From Elysia marginata (lineage: Eukaryota > Mollusca > Gastropoda > Plakobranchidae): a stretch of 22,659 bases of DNA. Below, in pieces: positions 9,361 to 19,680 of this stretch (position 1 is the stretch's first letter; each line of letters begins with the position of its first letter). Location of the stretch: NCBI GenBank assembly GCA_019649035.1, contig BMAT01012050.1, positions 538,486 through 561,144 on the forward strand. The letters run 5' to 3'. Below the pieces are notes generated by a model. It was not told where the DNA came from. It ran no database searches and was given only the letters and a program-made list of their open reading frames with translations. The translations under genes and the position numbers were made by a program.

Positions 9361-9634
9361 CTTCCGCCGAACTCTCAGGACAAGATTATGTTCTCCCAGG
9401 AAATAAATGTTTTTGTCCATACCATGTCTAGACTCGCTGGCGTGCTTACCGTTCTTGGTCAATAATTAGAGGCGTAGGTTTCCTTCCCCTGAATCTTGAC
9501 AAATACTGTGGTATTTCTAAGGAATACTTAGTCAAACAATCCTCTCCTTCTTTTTCCTTTCCCTTCTAAGTTTCTTTTAAACAAATTTGTAGGTTTCTTT
9601 TCTTGCCAATGTTTGTAAACAAAAGTGCGTGTTT

Positions 9635-9666
9635 TGTGTGTGTGTGTGTGTGTAGGGGGGTGGGGG
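9635..9666. repeat. (TG)n tract followed by G-runs
   Basis: TG repeats over 9635-9653 are followed by G6 (9655-9660), T and G5 (9662-9666). This is a purine/pyrimidine-alternating tract next to a G-rich tract, and both are simple sequence. Confidence 0.93.
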
Positions 9667-9768
9667 TCATCTTTTACAGTTTTCTTACAACTTATAATAT
9701 TTCGGAAATTTTGCTAATGTTTTAAAAAATTTAAATAACAGGAAAAATGATCATTCAGCTTTACAGGA

Positions 9769-9854
9769 AGAGGAAAAATTGAAGGGAAGAAGAAGAAAAA
9801 GAGGAAGAAGAAGAAGAGGAAGAAAAAGAAAAAGAGGAAGAAGAAGAAAAAAGA
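9769..9854 (+). repeat. Degenerate GAA/GGA purine tract
   Basis: About 86 bases of almost pure plus-strand purine, made of GAA, GGA and AAA units. The reverse strand gives a Phe/Leu-rich open frame that is an artefact of the repeat. Confidence 0.95.
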
Positions 9855-11288
9855 GTAAAAAACACCATTAACAACCAGAACTATAATGTCAACAACCGAG
9901 TGAAAAACATCATGTATCATGCTTTCTAAAAATCTTTTATACATCTTCAATGACTCAAAGCATACCATCAATAATTCTTAGGTCGGAGTGACCTGCGATT
10001 GAAAGAGACCTCGGACCACTAAGTGGGCAGCGACTTGCACTGACCAGTGTCCAATCTTTACACTTGCTGTTGATTCTATCTTGTTGAGTCCTTCAGGACC
10101 TCTCTGTGAGCTGGTGCTTTGCTAGAGGACAAGCTAGCCGATCGTGAAGTTTGGCTTTTGTAGGTTATTATGTTGGTTCGCTTGTTACACGCTGTGTAGA
10201 GATGGTTTGAAACGTTAAGCATTTAAAGTGGACATATTTGTGAAGAAAAAAAAACGGTTAATATGTTGACACAATTAGGGGAAAGTGAAATTTAGAATGT
10301 GCAACAGAAATCTGGCGAGAGAATGGGGGAGGGGTTTGAATAAGAGGGAGAAAGTAAAAAGAGGCAGAAATTAGAAGAAAAAGAGAGACAAGTGCGAAAT
10401 CATGTTGTTGAACTGAAAAACTCTGAACCACGAAACATGTGTATGTGTTGCTCATTTTTAGAGTACGGTTGATAGCTTTTGTGAGAGTATTCATTATTTC
10501 TTCCACCTTGAACTTTATCATCCCCTTAAGTATTTCTTCCCTTCTCCCTGTCGTTCCTTATGTGTGCATATTTGTAAAGCTTAACAATTTTAAACTATCA
10601 AGGCGGAATAATAAATGTTTTCAGTTCAGTTTTGATGGCCACTCCTTTCTGTTGCTATTTCATTAACACTTAATCAAAAGGCCAGATTTGTTTTGAAATT
10701 GTCGTTGATGTATTGTAACTATATTCATCCTTATTCCTAAGTATCCACCCGCTGACATCGAAGCATATAAGTCTAGCATACTTTATGAAAGGTTGAACGT
10801 TAGATAAAACAGATCTCAAGCAAGTGAATCTTATTTCCTTTATAATTTAAAAAAGATTGTCTTAAAATTCCAGAGCCCCTATCTCCCACAATACATTTCT
10901 CACCTCATTTCTTCAATGCAATTTTGCACCCACTTCGATCCTCCACTGATAGTTCCCAATAATTTCAATACCATCGGACTCTGTCTGGCACTTGAGACCC
11001 CCTCCCCTTCCTCAATCCTGCGCTTTAATTATTTCGAACCCTTTTTCCAACAGCATCCGATCCAATAACCTAAACACTATCAGTGTGTCTCTAATATCAC
11101 CACCCTTTCCTCCCATGTCATACCAAAGATCACTGTGTCTCCCATGTGAGCAATAAACACGGCTCCGAGCTCCACTTTGATCTCTGATGGTATCCCCCAC
11201 CCTCCCCAATCATTCAGTCCAAATTCTCTCTCACTAACGGTACTCATTAATACCCCTCGGGGCAGAAGTGAGCGATAAGAGAGAGCAT
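9855..11288. other. Non-coding stretch, no gene supported
   Basis: The sequence is mostly unique. An AP-1 heptamer lies at 9951-9957. Bases 10860-11270 are C-rich and low in simple repeats, and the reverse strand is open for 117 codons (11433 down to 11080) starting only at TTG, with a second overlapping reverse frame (11209 to 11012). Neither translation contains a motif I recognise. Confidence 0.5.
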
Positions 11289-11308
11289 GGGGTGGGGGTG
11301 GGGGGTGG
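11289..11308 (+). other. G-run cluster, quadruplex-prone
   Basis: G-runs of 4, 5, 6 and 2 are separated by single T bases. The last run is too short for a standard three-tetrad quadruplex, so folding would need a split of the G6 run or a two-tetrad form. Confidence 0.5.
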
Positions 11309-14300
11309 AGAAAGCGGATCGGCCTGACGTATTGGAAGGGTACCGATGGATGTGAAGAGTCAACAGTAGACGAGACCAGAACGACAGGCTGAAGAGCAGC
11401 AGTCACAGGCGCGATGCTAGGATAACAATACAACTAAGGAAACAGTATAAAGTGGTCGAATAAAATTATTAGGGTGTTCTGACATTCTCTATTTTCGATT
11501 TGTACGTAAGCATCCCGCTCTCTCTATGATACTAGGTATATTTTTGGAGCTATGTGATTTTCTTGAAGAGTTATTGACCTTTTGACGACGGGGAATACTA
11601 AGAGCTTACCCAGAGTCCTTGAGTCATTACGTCATTCTCACGTTGACAGAAAGTCCTATTAGCTGCAGTACCGCCTGCTCGCTCTTCTATGCAATAAGCT
11701 AATGGGAAGCTTCTCGTTTTCACGGCCGTAAATTCTGTGGAAGAGGACAGGGCAGAAATGAGAATACGGCGGGTGTTGATGCTTGTTAGGTGGAAACGGG
11801 TAGGGGTGATAACAGATCGAAAGATGTTTTCAGTCTTTTTTGTATCATGTTATCTATTTCAGTTGGGTTTTATTGTGTAATGCTTGATCGATATACTGAT
11901 TGGTGTTGATACGATTTTCATCATTCTACTGTTTCGTCCTGAAAGGTTTAGAAAAATTACTTTTTGTTTCGTGATGTAAATTTTGTATCTATACGAAAAC
12001 AAGTCTGTGCAACTCTTCTGGGTAACTTGTTTGATTATTGAACACATGGAGGTAGGGCGGTGGGTTATCTTGGCAGGAGAAAAAAAAGGAAATCCAACTC
12101 CTGCAGTCTACAGATTTACTTCGTCTCGGGATATTTTTCGCTGCTTTTGATGGATGACTCTTCTCTCTTTTTTATGTCATAATTCAATACTTCTCTGTTC
12201 AACGGGAATTTTTCGATGTACGGAAAGCGTCTGAAATTGTCTTTGTAAATGATCGAATGAAACAAAAAGAATCCTTTTTTGAAATTTCATCATTCTTGGC
12301 GTCTGTACGCTGGTCTAACGAGCTTATAGTTATTGAGGGGTTCTCAATGCAGCAGGTATAAAAATAAAGTGCCTTTCCTCTTACATTTAGACTTATGATA
12401 TCGTATCTTAAAACTGTGTCTCGAGTTGTTACCTCATGTAGAGCTTAAGCAAACCCAAGCGCTCAAGCTAGGCATGATGACTGCAACCATCGTCTACCAC
12501 TCTGGACGTTAATTTCTTCAGTGAAGATGCTGATCATGACTGACTCTGAAAAAAATGAATGACTCAGTAAATGGCCTCCTGCATTACCAAGATGCGGGCA
12601 ACATCCTTGCATCCACACAGTTTCAGGCTAGTATACAGGAAAGAAAAATGTTTTATAATAATGAAAGGGTGGATAATACATTATTTACTGTTACTTGTGT
12701 TTTGAAACACGCACAAAAAATTAACGTTTAAAAATGTGTAGTACAAATCAGTTAGTTAAAGTTGTTTTGCCGTGTTAAGTATATTGAATTTGTAACGATC
12801 AATAATTTACATCGACACATTGGTTAGAAGTTAACAAAGTCTAGATTTCGGGCATTTTTGTTAATTATTCCTTTTATCTTTGACTCAGTACCTGAAACTG
12901 AAACATATATGTTATATGTAATCTTTTAAGCAACCAATAAGTCAAAATCCTCAACAATATATTAATCAGATAAATAGAATAAACTGAATTAATAAATGGA
13001 TTAATCAGTTTCAGTATCAATAACTAGCGAATCAATCAAGTTAATCTGTCCATGTATCAATATGCTTTCTTCTGTAAAAGAAAAAGAGAGGGTCTGAATA
13101 AAATTATCAACTGTTGGGCAGACTTTTCTGTAACCCTCATAGTTCAACAATGGGGGGACGCGGGGAGTTTATTTACCCTCTGCAAAGTTTTGCTTTCTAC
13201 CTCAGCACACTAGAGGCGCACATAAAAAAGAAAAATTTTAGAGCGTAAGAAAACTTAACAATAATTTTTTTCGGATTAATCCTGTAACACGACAAAGGCA
13301 ACGAAATAAAAGCAAGATATTTAGAGTATTTAATGTGAAAAAAATAAAAATTGGTTGAAGACGAACATATATTTCAAAATACAAAACATTCTGCCAAGGC
13401 CATGATACTTTTTTTTGCTGAAAAAAGAAGCAAATGGCGTTCAAGATCTAATCTCCGAGAATATGCGATGTCTTATTGAATGAGACATTGGTAAAAAAAT
13501 CCAAAGAGATATTGAAACCTTATCCCATTGCTGTTAAAGTTGTATTGAAATATTCATGAGATTTTGAGCGTGCGTAACTAGATCTAACATTATAGCTACA
13601 AGCCAGAGTCTTGTTGTCTTCTATTGTTTTGCTTGAGATGAAATAATAATGATAATTATCCATTTTTGTTTCAAAATTGAATTGTCCATCTCTTGAGTCA
13701 CTGTAAGGCAGAGAGAGAGGGAAGAAAAGAGACACAGAGAGATAGTGAGTGCGAGGGGAATTGTTACATTATGTATTTTTGTAGAATATTGCTCTTGTAT
13801 TTTTTGTGCTTTTGTGAAAGTAATCCTTTTAAATATCATTAATAGTTTGAAAAACGTTTTTGTTCGTGTATTATGTGAAGAGAAGACAGGAAACAGAAAG
13901 AAAAAAATTTAAAGGCGGCAGCGATATTTCTTGCGTTCGAATTTTTTTGTCTCTCTTTTTTCCTCCTTTTTGTTTAGAACTTATATTTCTATTTTGTTTA
14001 TAACTCTGAGAGGTTTTTTTTTAATCTGATAACTTAAAAGTGTGAAGTCTTTTTTTTTAAAGTTATTTAGTCACTCTTGTTGAGCTTAAGGCGACATTCG
14101 AGCTGTATCTTCGGCTGTTCTTCTTCATTGGTTATTTATTAACGGCTTCATGTCTCTTCACGCTTCTGTCCTTGCATCAAAGTTCTTTCTATTAGTCTGT
14201 TTTATACCCAGTCCTCTATTGTACGGTCGAAGAAAAATTGCGATATAACCTTCGATCAAAAGAGAGCAATGCTTTTGATTTGATCCAGCCTAAGTTTGCT

Positions 14301-14426
14301 TTGTTTACCCTCGCAAAGATTATTGAGTCTTTTTGAGGATGTTTCTGCTGGGCAACTCTTTCTTGCCAAATGACCTGGGCCTCGCCTTAGCAGTTATCTT
14401 TTTTTTCCCCTGACTTGTCTGTACAA
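11309..14426. other. Long AT-rich non-coding stretch
   Basis: About 3.1 kb with no gene, RNA gene or clear mobile element. It holds a composite bZIP-like site at 11620-11634, an 11-bp imperfect inverted repeat (11654-11664 with 11697-11707), three further AP-1 heptamers (12560, 12881, 13694), a short TCTTCA-G-TGAAGA palindrome at 12515-12527, and ATCAAAAG/CTTTTGAT arms at 14255-14279. A loose run of AATCA-like words near 12960-13070 does not form a tandem repeat. Confidence 0.55.
11620..11634 (+). promoter_or_regulatory. Composite AP-1 / CRE-like bZIP motif
   Basis: TGAGTCA (11620-11626) abuts TTACGTCA (11627-11634), giving two bZIP recognition words in 15 bases. AP-1 proteins bind the first type and ATF/CREB or C/EBP-ATF heterodimers the second. 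Function is inferred from motifs alone. Confidence 0.25.
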
Positions 14427-14580
14427 TGTCACAGTGACAGGCACCCACGTCCCTCTCTGACCTCTAACCCCCTTACCCAGGCCTGACAAAGATGGCGTCA
14501 CGTGGCCGCTGGCCCCTATCCGTGCCCCCGCCTGTCAATCAAGGCTTGTGAATGATTAGTGGTGGTGGCAGGGCGTGAGC
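14427..14580. promoter_or_regulatory. GC-rich motif cluster (MEIS, YY1, E-box, PBX-MEIS)
   Basis: This is a CpG- and GC-rich island in AT-rich DNA. In order it holds a 13-bp palindrome TGTCAC-A-GTGACA (14427-14439) whose right arm gives a MEIS core TGACAG (14435-14440), a YY1-like AAGATGGCG (14489-14497), a CACGTG E-box in GTCACGTGGC (14497-14506), and CTGTCAATCA (14532-14541), the exact reverse complement of the classical PBX-MEIS/PREP decamer TGATTGACAG. The ATG at 14492 has A at -3 and G at +4, but its frame closes after 19 codons. The mixture suits a promoter or a conserved developmental enhancer. Confidence 0.35.
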
Positions 14581-14845
14581 TCTGCTTGCTGAGCCACTCG
14601 GCCCGTTAAGTGTGGACTAGAGTTTTTTTCGTTTGTTGTGCTGAAAGTTTTTTCTCTCTTTGTCGCATTTCGTTCATTCTAATGAAAGACCTTTTGTCAT
14701 GGGGATAAAGAGGATTGTGAAGAGAGGTTTTTCGAGTAATTTTTACGGAGTGACATCGCTGCACTTGATATAGTTACGGGTATTGCGAATTAGTAGCAGA
14801 ACTAGTAATGAAAGGGCATTGGTTGAAGTATATATTTGGAAACGA

Positions 14846-14846
<1 letters not shown>
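14581..14846. other. Short non-coding stretch between motif cluster and GAA array
   Basis: GC content falls from the island into AT-rich sequence. I see no gene or repeat. Confidence 0.6.
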
Positions 14847-14876
<30 letters not shown>

Positions 14877-14947
14877 AAGAAGAAGAAGAAGAAGAAGAAG
14901 AAGAAGAAGAAGAAGAAAAGAAAAAGAAAAAGGAAAAGAAGAAAAAA
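14847..14947 (+). repeat. (GAA)n microsatellite, first of a flanking pair
   Basis: Pure AAG runs over 14847-14917 (about 24 units), then degenerates through AAAAG and GGAAAAG to 14947. It begins after the bases GATA, and the later array begins after CATAT, so both read ATAAGAAG at their left edge. The reverse-strand poly-Phe frame is an artefact. Confidence 0.97.
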
Positions 14948-14997
14948 ATATGGATTATAGTCTTCCGCCGCCGAAGGCAGTCTCAAGACTTTCCATA

Positions 14998-14998
<1 letters not shown>
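14948..14998. other. 51-bp hairpin-forming cassette between GAA arrays
   Basis: The ends are exact inverted copies, ATATGGA (14948-14954) and TCCATAT (14992-14998). Inside them a second pair, AGTCTT (14959-14964) and AAGACT (14985-14990), can extend the stem across a 4/1 internal loop. The 20-base loop is GC-rich with a CCG run. It is the only non-repetitive DNA between two GAA arrays. It could be a very small mobile-element remnant, the tail end of an element that ends in TTC repeats, or the original sequence into which repeats grew from both sides. Confidence 0.6.
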
Positions 14999-15028
<30 letters not shown>

Positions 15029-15074
15029 AAGAAGAAGAAGAAGAAGAAGAAGAAGAAGAAGAAGAAGAAGAAAG
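14999..15074 (+). repeat. (GAA)n microsatellite, second of a flanking pair
   Basis: Pure AAG runs over 14999-15072 (about 24.7 units), nearly the same length as the pure part of the array on the other side of the cassette. It lies in the same orientation. Confidence 0.97.
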
Positions 15075-15757
15075 ACAAATCAACAGTTTATTTCAAAGTT
15101 TGTTGCTCAATCACATTTTCATTCTGTTACTCTGTACATTTTTTTTTCTAAATCAAATTTGTATCATAATTCGCTTAATCATTTAGCCTACAAAGCTACA
15201 AGTTTGAAATTGTGTATGATACTTGAACAACAAGAACATTTTCTATAAATCTTTAAACAGATGGCTGTCATTTTATATCAATGCTCGACCTTTTTGTTAA
15301 TTCGGTCAATGTTCTCATTTGCTACTCTATTTGCTAGTCATCTGCATTCTCTTCTTGTTATTTTTTTTTGTAGAAATTTACACCACTCATTCTAGCTCTT
15401 GGATCTGATGCCGACAACTCGCGTTTCACAAAATTTGACAGATTTTAATAAAAGTCTTGACAAAGGGGAGGACAACTTTGGCGTTACTTTTTTCTTCGGC
15501 CGCTCCCCTCCCCTCAAACACAACCTTGCTTCATGTTTCTACTGCGACTTGTATCTGTTAACGTTACAATAAGGTTGTCCTCAGATTGCCTCCCCCATCC
15601 TACAGCTCTCCTGTCACACAGTGTCAGTGAGGCCCTGGCGGTCATGAGATCAGCTCATCACTAGTAACTGATAGTGTTTTCAATTGGTGCCTTGTGTAGC
15701 CTGGTGCCAGTACATACACACATACACATCGTCTGGGCCATCTGTCCGCAAAACGCC
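15075..15757. other. Non-coding stretch, no gene seen
   Basis: The first half is AT-rich. Bases 15380-15720 are less AT-rich. GAGGACAAC (15468-15476) has an inverted copy at 15574-15582, but with a 97-base gap this is expected by chance. I see no gene. Confidence 0.6.
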
Positions 15758-15876
15758 GAGAGAGAGAGAAGAGAGAGAGAGAAAAGACATTGGAAAAGAG
15801 TGAGAGAGAGAGAGAAAGAAGAGAGAGAATGAAAGAGAGGGAGTGAGAGAAGAGAGAGATAGAGGGGGAGGGGATG
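15758..15876 (+). repeat. (GA)n purine tract
   Basis: About 115 bases of GA and GAAA units with a few interruptions (for example around 15787-15792), grading into GGGGAGGGG. Three overlapping reverse-strand frames rich in Ser and Leu are translations of this repeat. Confidence 0.95.
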
Positions 15877-17384
15877 GGGAACAACGAAAAGGGACAGAAA
15901 AAACAAAAGCACCACACATACTAGTAACAAAAGAGATAAATAAGTGAGATGGTGTCTTTTTATCATGAAGTAGAAGCAAGAAAGGCATAGGTTGATGTAA
16001 AAAAAGTCAAGAGGTTTCATTGATTAAAAGTATGCCGTGGACAAACGAAATGCAATATCTCTCATATGGTTTACACTACAGATACTGCTTTTCGTTTTTC
16101 CCAGACAGAACTACCGTACGATGAAACATAAATCGAGGAAGTTGAGTAAAGAGAAAACTATCGTGTGGAACCTCATTAGCTGCCAAGGAAACATCAGAGT
16201 TTGAATTACGGCCATTGTTTTCTTGTCTCAATGTAAGGCTAAGGACATGTAGTCATAGAGGACAGATGCATTGAGGCACTGGAAGAGACTGAGTGAGAAA
16301 GAGAAAGCTAAATACATTGTTTTTCGCATTCAAATTCCCACCTTCTTACTACCTCTCTTACCGCGTTAGATCTTTTGTTGCTGTGATTTCACCTAACCTA
16401 TTATTTTCTAGTTGAAATACCATTGGTATTTGAAATGTTTCCAAATTTAAGAAAAAAAATTACTACAAATACAATTAAATTTACTGGAGCGATTACGCTT
16501 TCAGAATCATGAAAACAGTAACAGTAAAGACAACAACTGAGAGTCTGTGGTAGAGAAATCATTGCCAAATGACAAAAGTGAAAAACAATACACCAGATTT
16601 ATTTGTCTTTGTATATTTCATTGTCTGCGTTATGAAACACAAAGCACTAATGTGGAGTTTATAAGCGTGCCCTGGAACATAACATATTTGACTTCATAGG
16701 TGTGTTAAACTTGACTCTTATGCGAACAAATGTACCGAGAAGATTTTTACAGAAAGAAAGTAGAATTTGCTTAAAGCAATAAAATTACCTCCAGTTTCCT
16801 GCAGTGAATTTTTTTTTGTGCGAGCTCTAGAAGAGAATTACGGTTTAAGAATGTTAAAAGAAACACCTGTAATATTTTGTTGCAACGAACATTTCTGATT
16901 ATTATACTATCGGGATGGCATTGACGTCTTCAGTAAAATTTTGACCTGAATTGATCATTCCATGTTTTTTTTTTGCGCACTCATCTCATGCTTTTTATTT
17001 ATCTGTGGATTTCTCTGTGTGACTTCCTTTCTTTTTATTTCTCTTTAATCCTGCTCTTTTTTTCTTTTGTTTTTTAAATCCATATGTATTATTGCTTAAT
17101 TTTTTTGTTCTGTTCTCTTCACGTAATCTATATTTTACGTGAATTTTGAAAAAGTTGTGCTGATTTTTGTCATGTTTTTGCGATAGTCAAATCTGACAGA
17201 AGCGTGTACATAAAACTACCTTGAATGTAAACTACTCATCCATTGGTAAAACACCCGACGGGAGCCAGGGGTAGTCGCTGAACAAAGTCAGGTGACTGTT
17301 TTCCTGATGTCAACACCGCTTGGCCCTGAGTCAGCATTGGAATCTGGTAATGACAGACTTCAAGGAGTTCTGTTGCTCTTTGTT
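15877..17384. other. AT-rich non-coding stretch with compact palindromes
   Basis: I see no gene. There is a 17-bp palindrome AAATACCA-T-TGGTATTT (16415-16431), an inverted repeat TTCACGTAA/TTACGTGAA (17118-17126 and 17135-17143) and an AP-1/MARE-like TGAGTCAGCA (17327-17336). Bases 17240-17345 are somewhat GC-richer. Confidence 0.55.
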
Positions 17385-17397
17385 CCCCCCCCCCCCC
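17385..17397. repeat. Poly-C run
   Basis: Thirteen C bases in a row. Slippage-prone simple sequence. Confidence 0.93.
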
Positions 17398-17444
17398 TCC
17401 CTCACTATTCCAGCGTCTTCCTCATTCTGTCTCCCCTAGATGAG

Positions 17445-17445
<1 letters not shown>

Positions 17446-17482
<37 letters not shown>

Positions 17483-17521
17483 GGGTCTCTGTCTCTCTCT
17501 ATCTTTCTCGCTCTCTATCTC
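17446..17521. repeat. (CT)n microsatellite, interrupted
   Basis: CT units with interruptions; the longest pure part is about 17459-17482. The 87-codon forward frame across it is mostly Ser/Leu from the repeat. Confidence 0.95.
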
Positions 17522-18447
17522 ATGTGACTCTCCATCTAGGTCTCGAGTCCTTTGATCTTGCCGGTCTCTGACAACAGACAGCCCTACACAGATGCTAGTG
17601 CCCGCAGGTTCTGAGTAGCAAAACAGAAATTTTAAAAAGTGCTCTAAAATTACAAAAAATATATGAAGTTATACATAACAACAGACCTTTTTTGAACAAA
17701 CATCTTCCGCCTCCTGATTTTAGACTTTTCAAAAACTTTTTTGACATTGCAAATGTCATACTGAATTTGAACTGCTGTAATAAGTGAACAGGTTAATAAG
17801 GCCTGATGTTTTATGCCCTTCTTAAGCCTTTCTTTTCTTTCGAACAAAACCTCCCTTTTCAGTCGTTTGTCGTGTTATGAAAAGTCATAGAAACGGGCAG
17901 AGTAGAAATTGTGGTGATAATGTTTTTTAGGGTGTTTTTTTTTTTTTTGCTGGTTTGAGCTTATTTTTCTCGGAGTTTTAATTTAATTATCTCCACTTGT
18001 ATTTTGCAAGATAAATTGTATTAATTTACCATATTTTTTTAAACTAGGCGATCTTCGTTTTTGAGGATTTTGTTTTCGTCCGTCCAGTGTTTTATGTTTC
18101 TTTTTGTTTACTCTTTTTTTTTACTTTGTTAAGTCTTGGCCGCACCTGTCTACATCTGTCTACGTTTCAAGTTATCACGACTTGCTAGTTGCTACCTTCG
18201 CTGTATTTGTTGCTTTTTCTTCTTGTTTATTTTCCCTTTAACGCTAGCTTGGTTGGGTCCTTAGATATGTTATGATTTGTCCCGTAAAACAGTGTTGTAC
18301 ATAGATGCCACCTATTTACTTTCTCTCTATCCTCGCTTATTTTCCTTTTTCTCAATATTCATGTCTCCTATTGTTCTCTCACTTTCTGACTTCTTTTTAA
18401 AATTCGTCTGTTTTTCAATGCTTTCTCTCTTAATTAGCGTATTACAT
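17522..18447. other. T-rich non-coding stretch
   Basis: Many T-runs on the plus strand, including a 15-base run near 17935-17949. I see no gene or RNA gene. Confidence 0.6.
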
Positions 18448-18465
18448 CTCCTCTATCTCTCTCTT

Positions 18466-18504
<39 letters not shown>
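18448..18504. repeat. (CT)n microsatellite
   Basis: Pure CT runs over 18471-18504 (17 units), preceded by degenerate CTAT and CTTT units. Confidence 0.96.
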
Positions 18505-18508
<4 letters not shown>

Positions 18509-19164
18509 AGTAGACTGAAAAATGGCTTATGACTGATCACTCGATCTGTATGACAAGCCCTGCAGATTTAACGAGCACCTGGAGTCAAACATGTCAAAAC
18601 TGGAAAAAAAACCCAAAGAAACCACGAAAATTTTTCAGCAAAAACCTGCCTTTCAGTTTGTTTCATTACATTTAGACTGGCCTTGTATTACGTTGTTGGC
18701 CTTACAAAATACATTAGGAAAAGCGTGTTTAATGTGTACTGAAAGCACAGCACAAACTGTGCAACAACAAATTTAGTATAAAAGACTTCAAAACGTCACT
18801 CTGTTGAAAACTCACATGGAAACCACGAGTTTGGCAATGGAGCACTTTTGGCTTTTTCCCTGCTCTTTTTTTTTTTATTTCCTCATCCTTTTAGAAGGTT
18901 ATTCCTTTTTTATCCGACAGGGATCTCTGGCGTTTAAAAGCTGGCTAAAACTGATCTTTCGACAAGAAAATGTAAACAGTTGCATTAAGTGAGGGCAGGT
19001 GCCTTGCAGGTAAACAGTTCTGCCCGGAAACTGTCAAAACTGGAGGATTCTGCGAGCACTCTTAGGTTTAAAAAGAAAGGGAAATATAAGATAACGCGAG
19101 AGAGGTTCTTTTTCTGTAACAGGTTCAGTTTCTAATAATGGCTTGCAATTTCGAAATTTAAATC
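18505..19164. other. Non-coding stretch, small unrecognised ORFs only
   Basis: A 61-codon forward frame opens at an ATG at 18591 and ends at 18776. It has no recognisable motif, and its length is unremarkable. TATAAAAG (18777-18784) follows at once, and a TCACTCT initiator-like word (18796-18802) is too close for usual TATA spacing. The 13-mer TGTCAAAACTGGA occurs twice (18592-18604 and 19032-19044). Confidence 0.5.
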
Positions 19165-19186
19165 CACGTGCGGAAATTCCGTCGTG
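19165..19186. promoter_or_regulatory. E-box fused to palindromic Rel/kB-like site
   Basis: CACGTG (19165-19170) abuts the 11-bp palindrome CGGAAATTCCG (19171-19181). The latter fits the general Rel/NF-kB half-site pattern HGGARNYYCC on both strands. After one base it is followed by CGTG (19183-19186), so the 22 bases form an imperfect palindrome, CACG..CGGAA-A-TTCCG.CGTG. It is a motif match without other support. Confidence 0.3.
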
Positions 19187-19287
19187 TAAAAAATTAGAGA
19201 AATATACGATTCGTATTACACAACTTCAAAACCTCTTCCTCCAATCTTTTCCAATTTCTTAGTATATCTGTCAACCTCTATATCTTT

Positions 19288-19289
<2 letters not shown>
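19187..19289. other. Short AT-rich spacer
   Basis: AT-rich sequence leading into the TATC array. I see nothing else in it. Confidence 0.6.
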
Positions 19290-19321
<32 letters not shown>

Positions 19322-19322
19322 G

Positions 19323-19375
<53 letters not shown>

Positions 19376-19640
19376 TTTTGATCTGTCCATCTATTTTAAT
19401 CTGTCTATCCGTCTATCAATTTATCTATCTATATATCTATCTACGGCATCTATTTGCCTACCTACCTATCTCTGCTTTCCTATGTGTCTATTTGACTTGC
19501 TGACTTCTTATCTATCTATCGTTTAATGCTCAATCTGACTATCTGTCTTCCTATCTATCTATCTATCTTTCTATCTATCTGTCTATCTATTTATTTATCT
19601 ATCTATCTATAGGTCTAGCCATCTATATTAGTCTATCTAT
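19290..19640. repeat. (TATC)n array with degenerate 3' flank
   Basis: ATCT units are nearly pure over 19290-19375, with one A-to-G change at 19322. They then decay into mixed TATC, TGTC, TTTA and CTAC units, with short clean patches near 19550-19565 and 19595-19611. The gradient from clean to decayed suggests an old array with recent growth at its left end. Confidence 0.95.
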
Positions 19641-19680
19641 CTGACTGTCTTCTTCTTGCCTCTCATGACCATTTACATCG

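Noticed and set aside
9714..9971. Phe-rich reverse frames at 9714-9971 and 14774-14986
   Set aside because: They are the TTC strand of GAA arrays read as poly-Phe/Leu.
11080..11433. 117-codon reverse frame, the longest not made of a simple repeat
   Set aside because: It starts only at TTG, overlaps another reverse frame, and shows no motif of any family I know. One frame of this size is plausible by chance in a C-rich stretch. A translated database search would settle it.
11654..11707. 11-base imperfect inverted repeat that would pair fully in RNA with one G-U
   Set aside because: Allowing a wobble and loops up to 60 bases, several such folds are expected by chance.
15468..15582. GAGGACAAC / GTTGTCCTC inverted repeat
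   Set aside because: Same reasoning: a 97-base gap and no target-site duplication.
4789..16049. Shared 12-mer TGGACAAACGAA at 4789 and 16038
   Set aside because: About fifteen shared 12-mers are expected by chance in a window this long.
18592..19044. Repeated 13-mer TGTCAAAACTGGA
   Set aside because: Flanking sequence does not match, so it is not a duplicated element; it is a modest coincidence.
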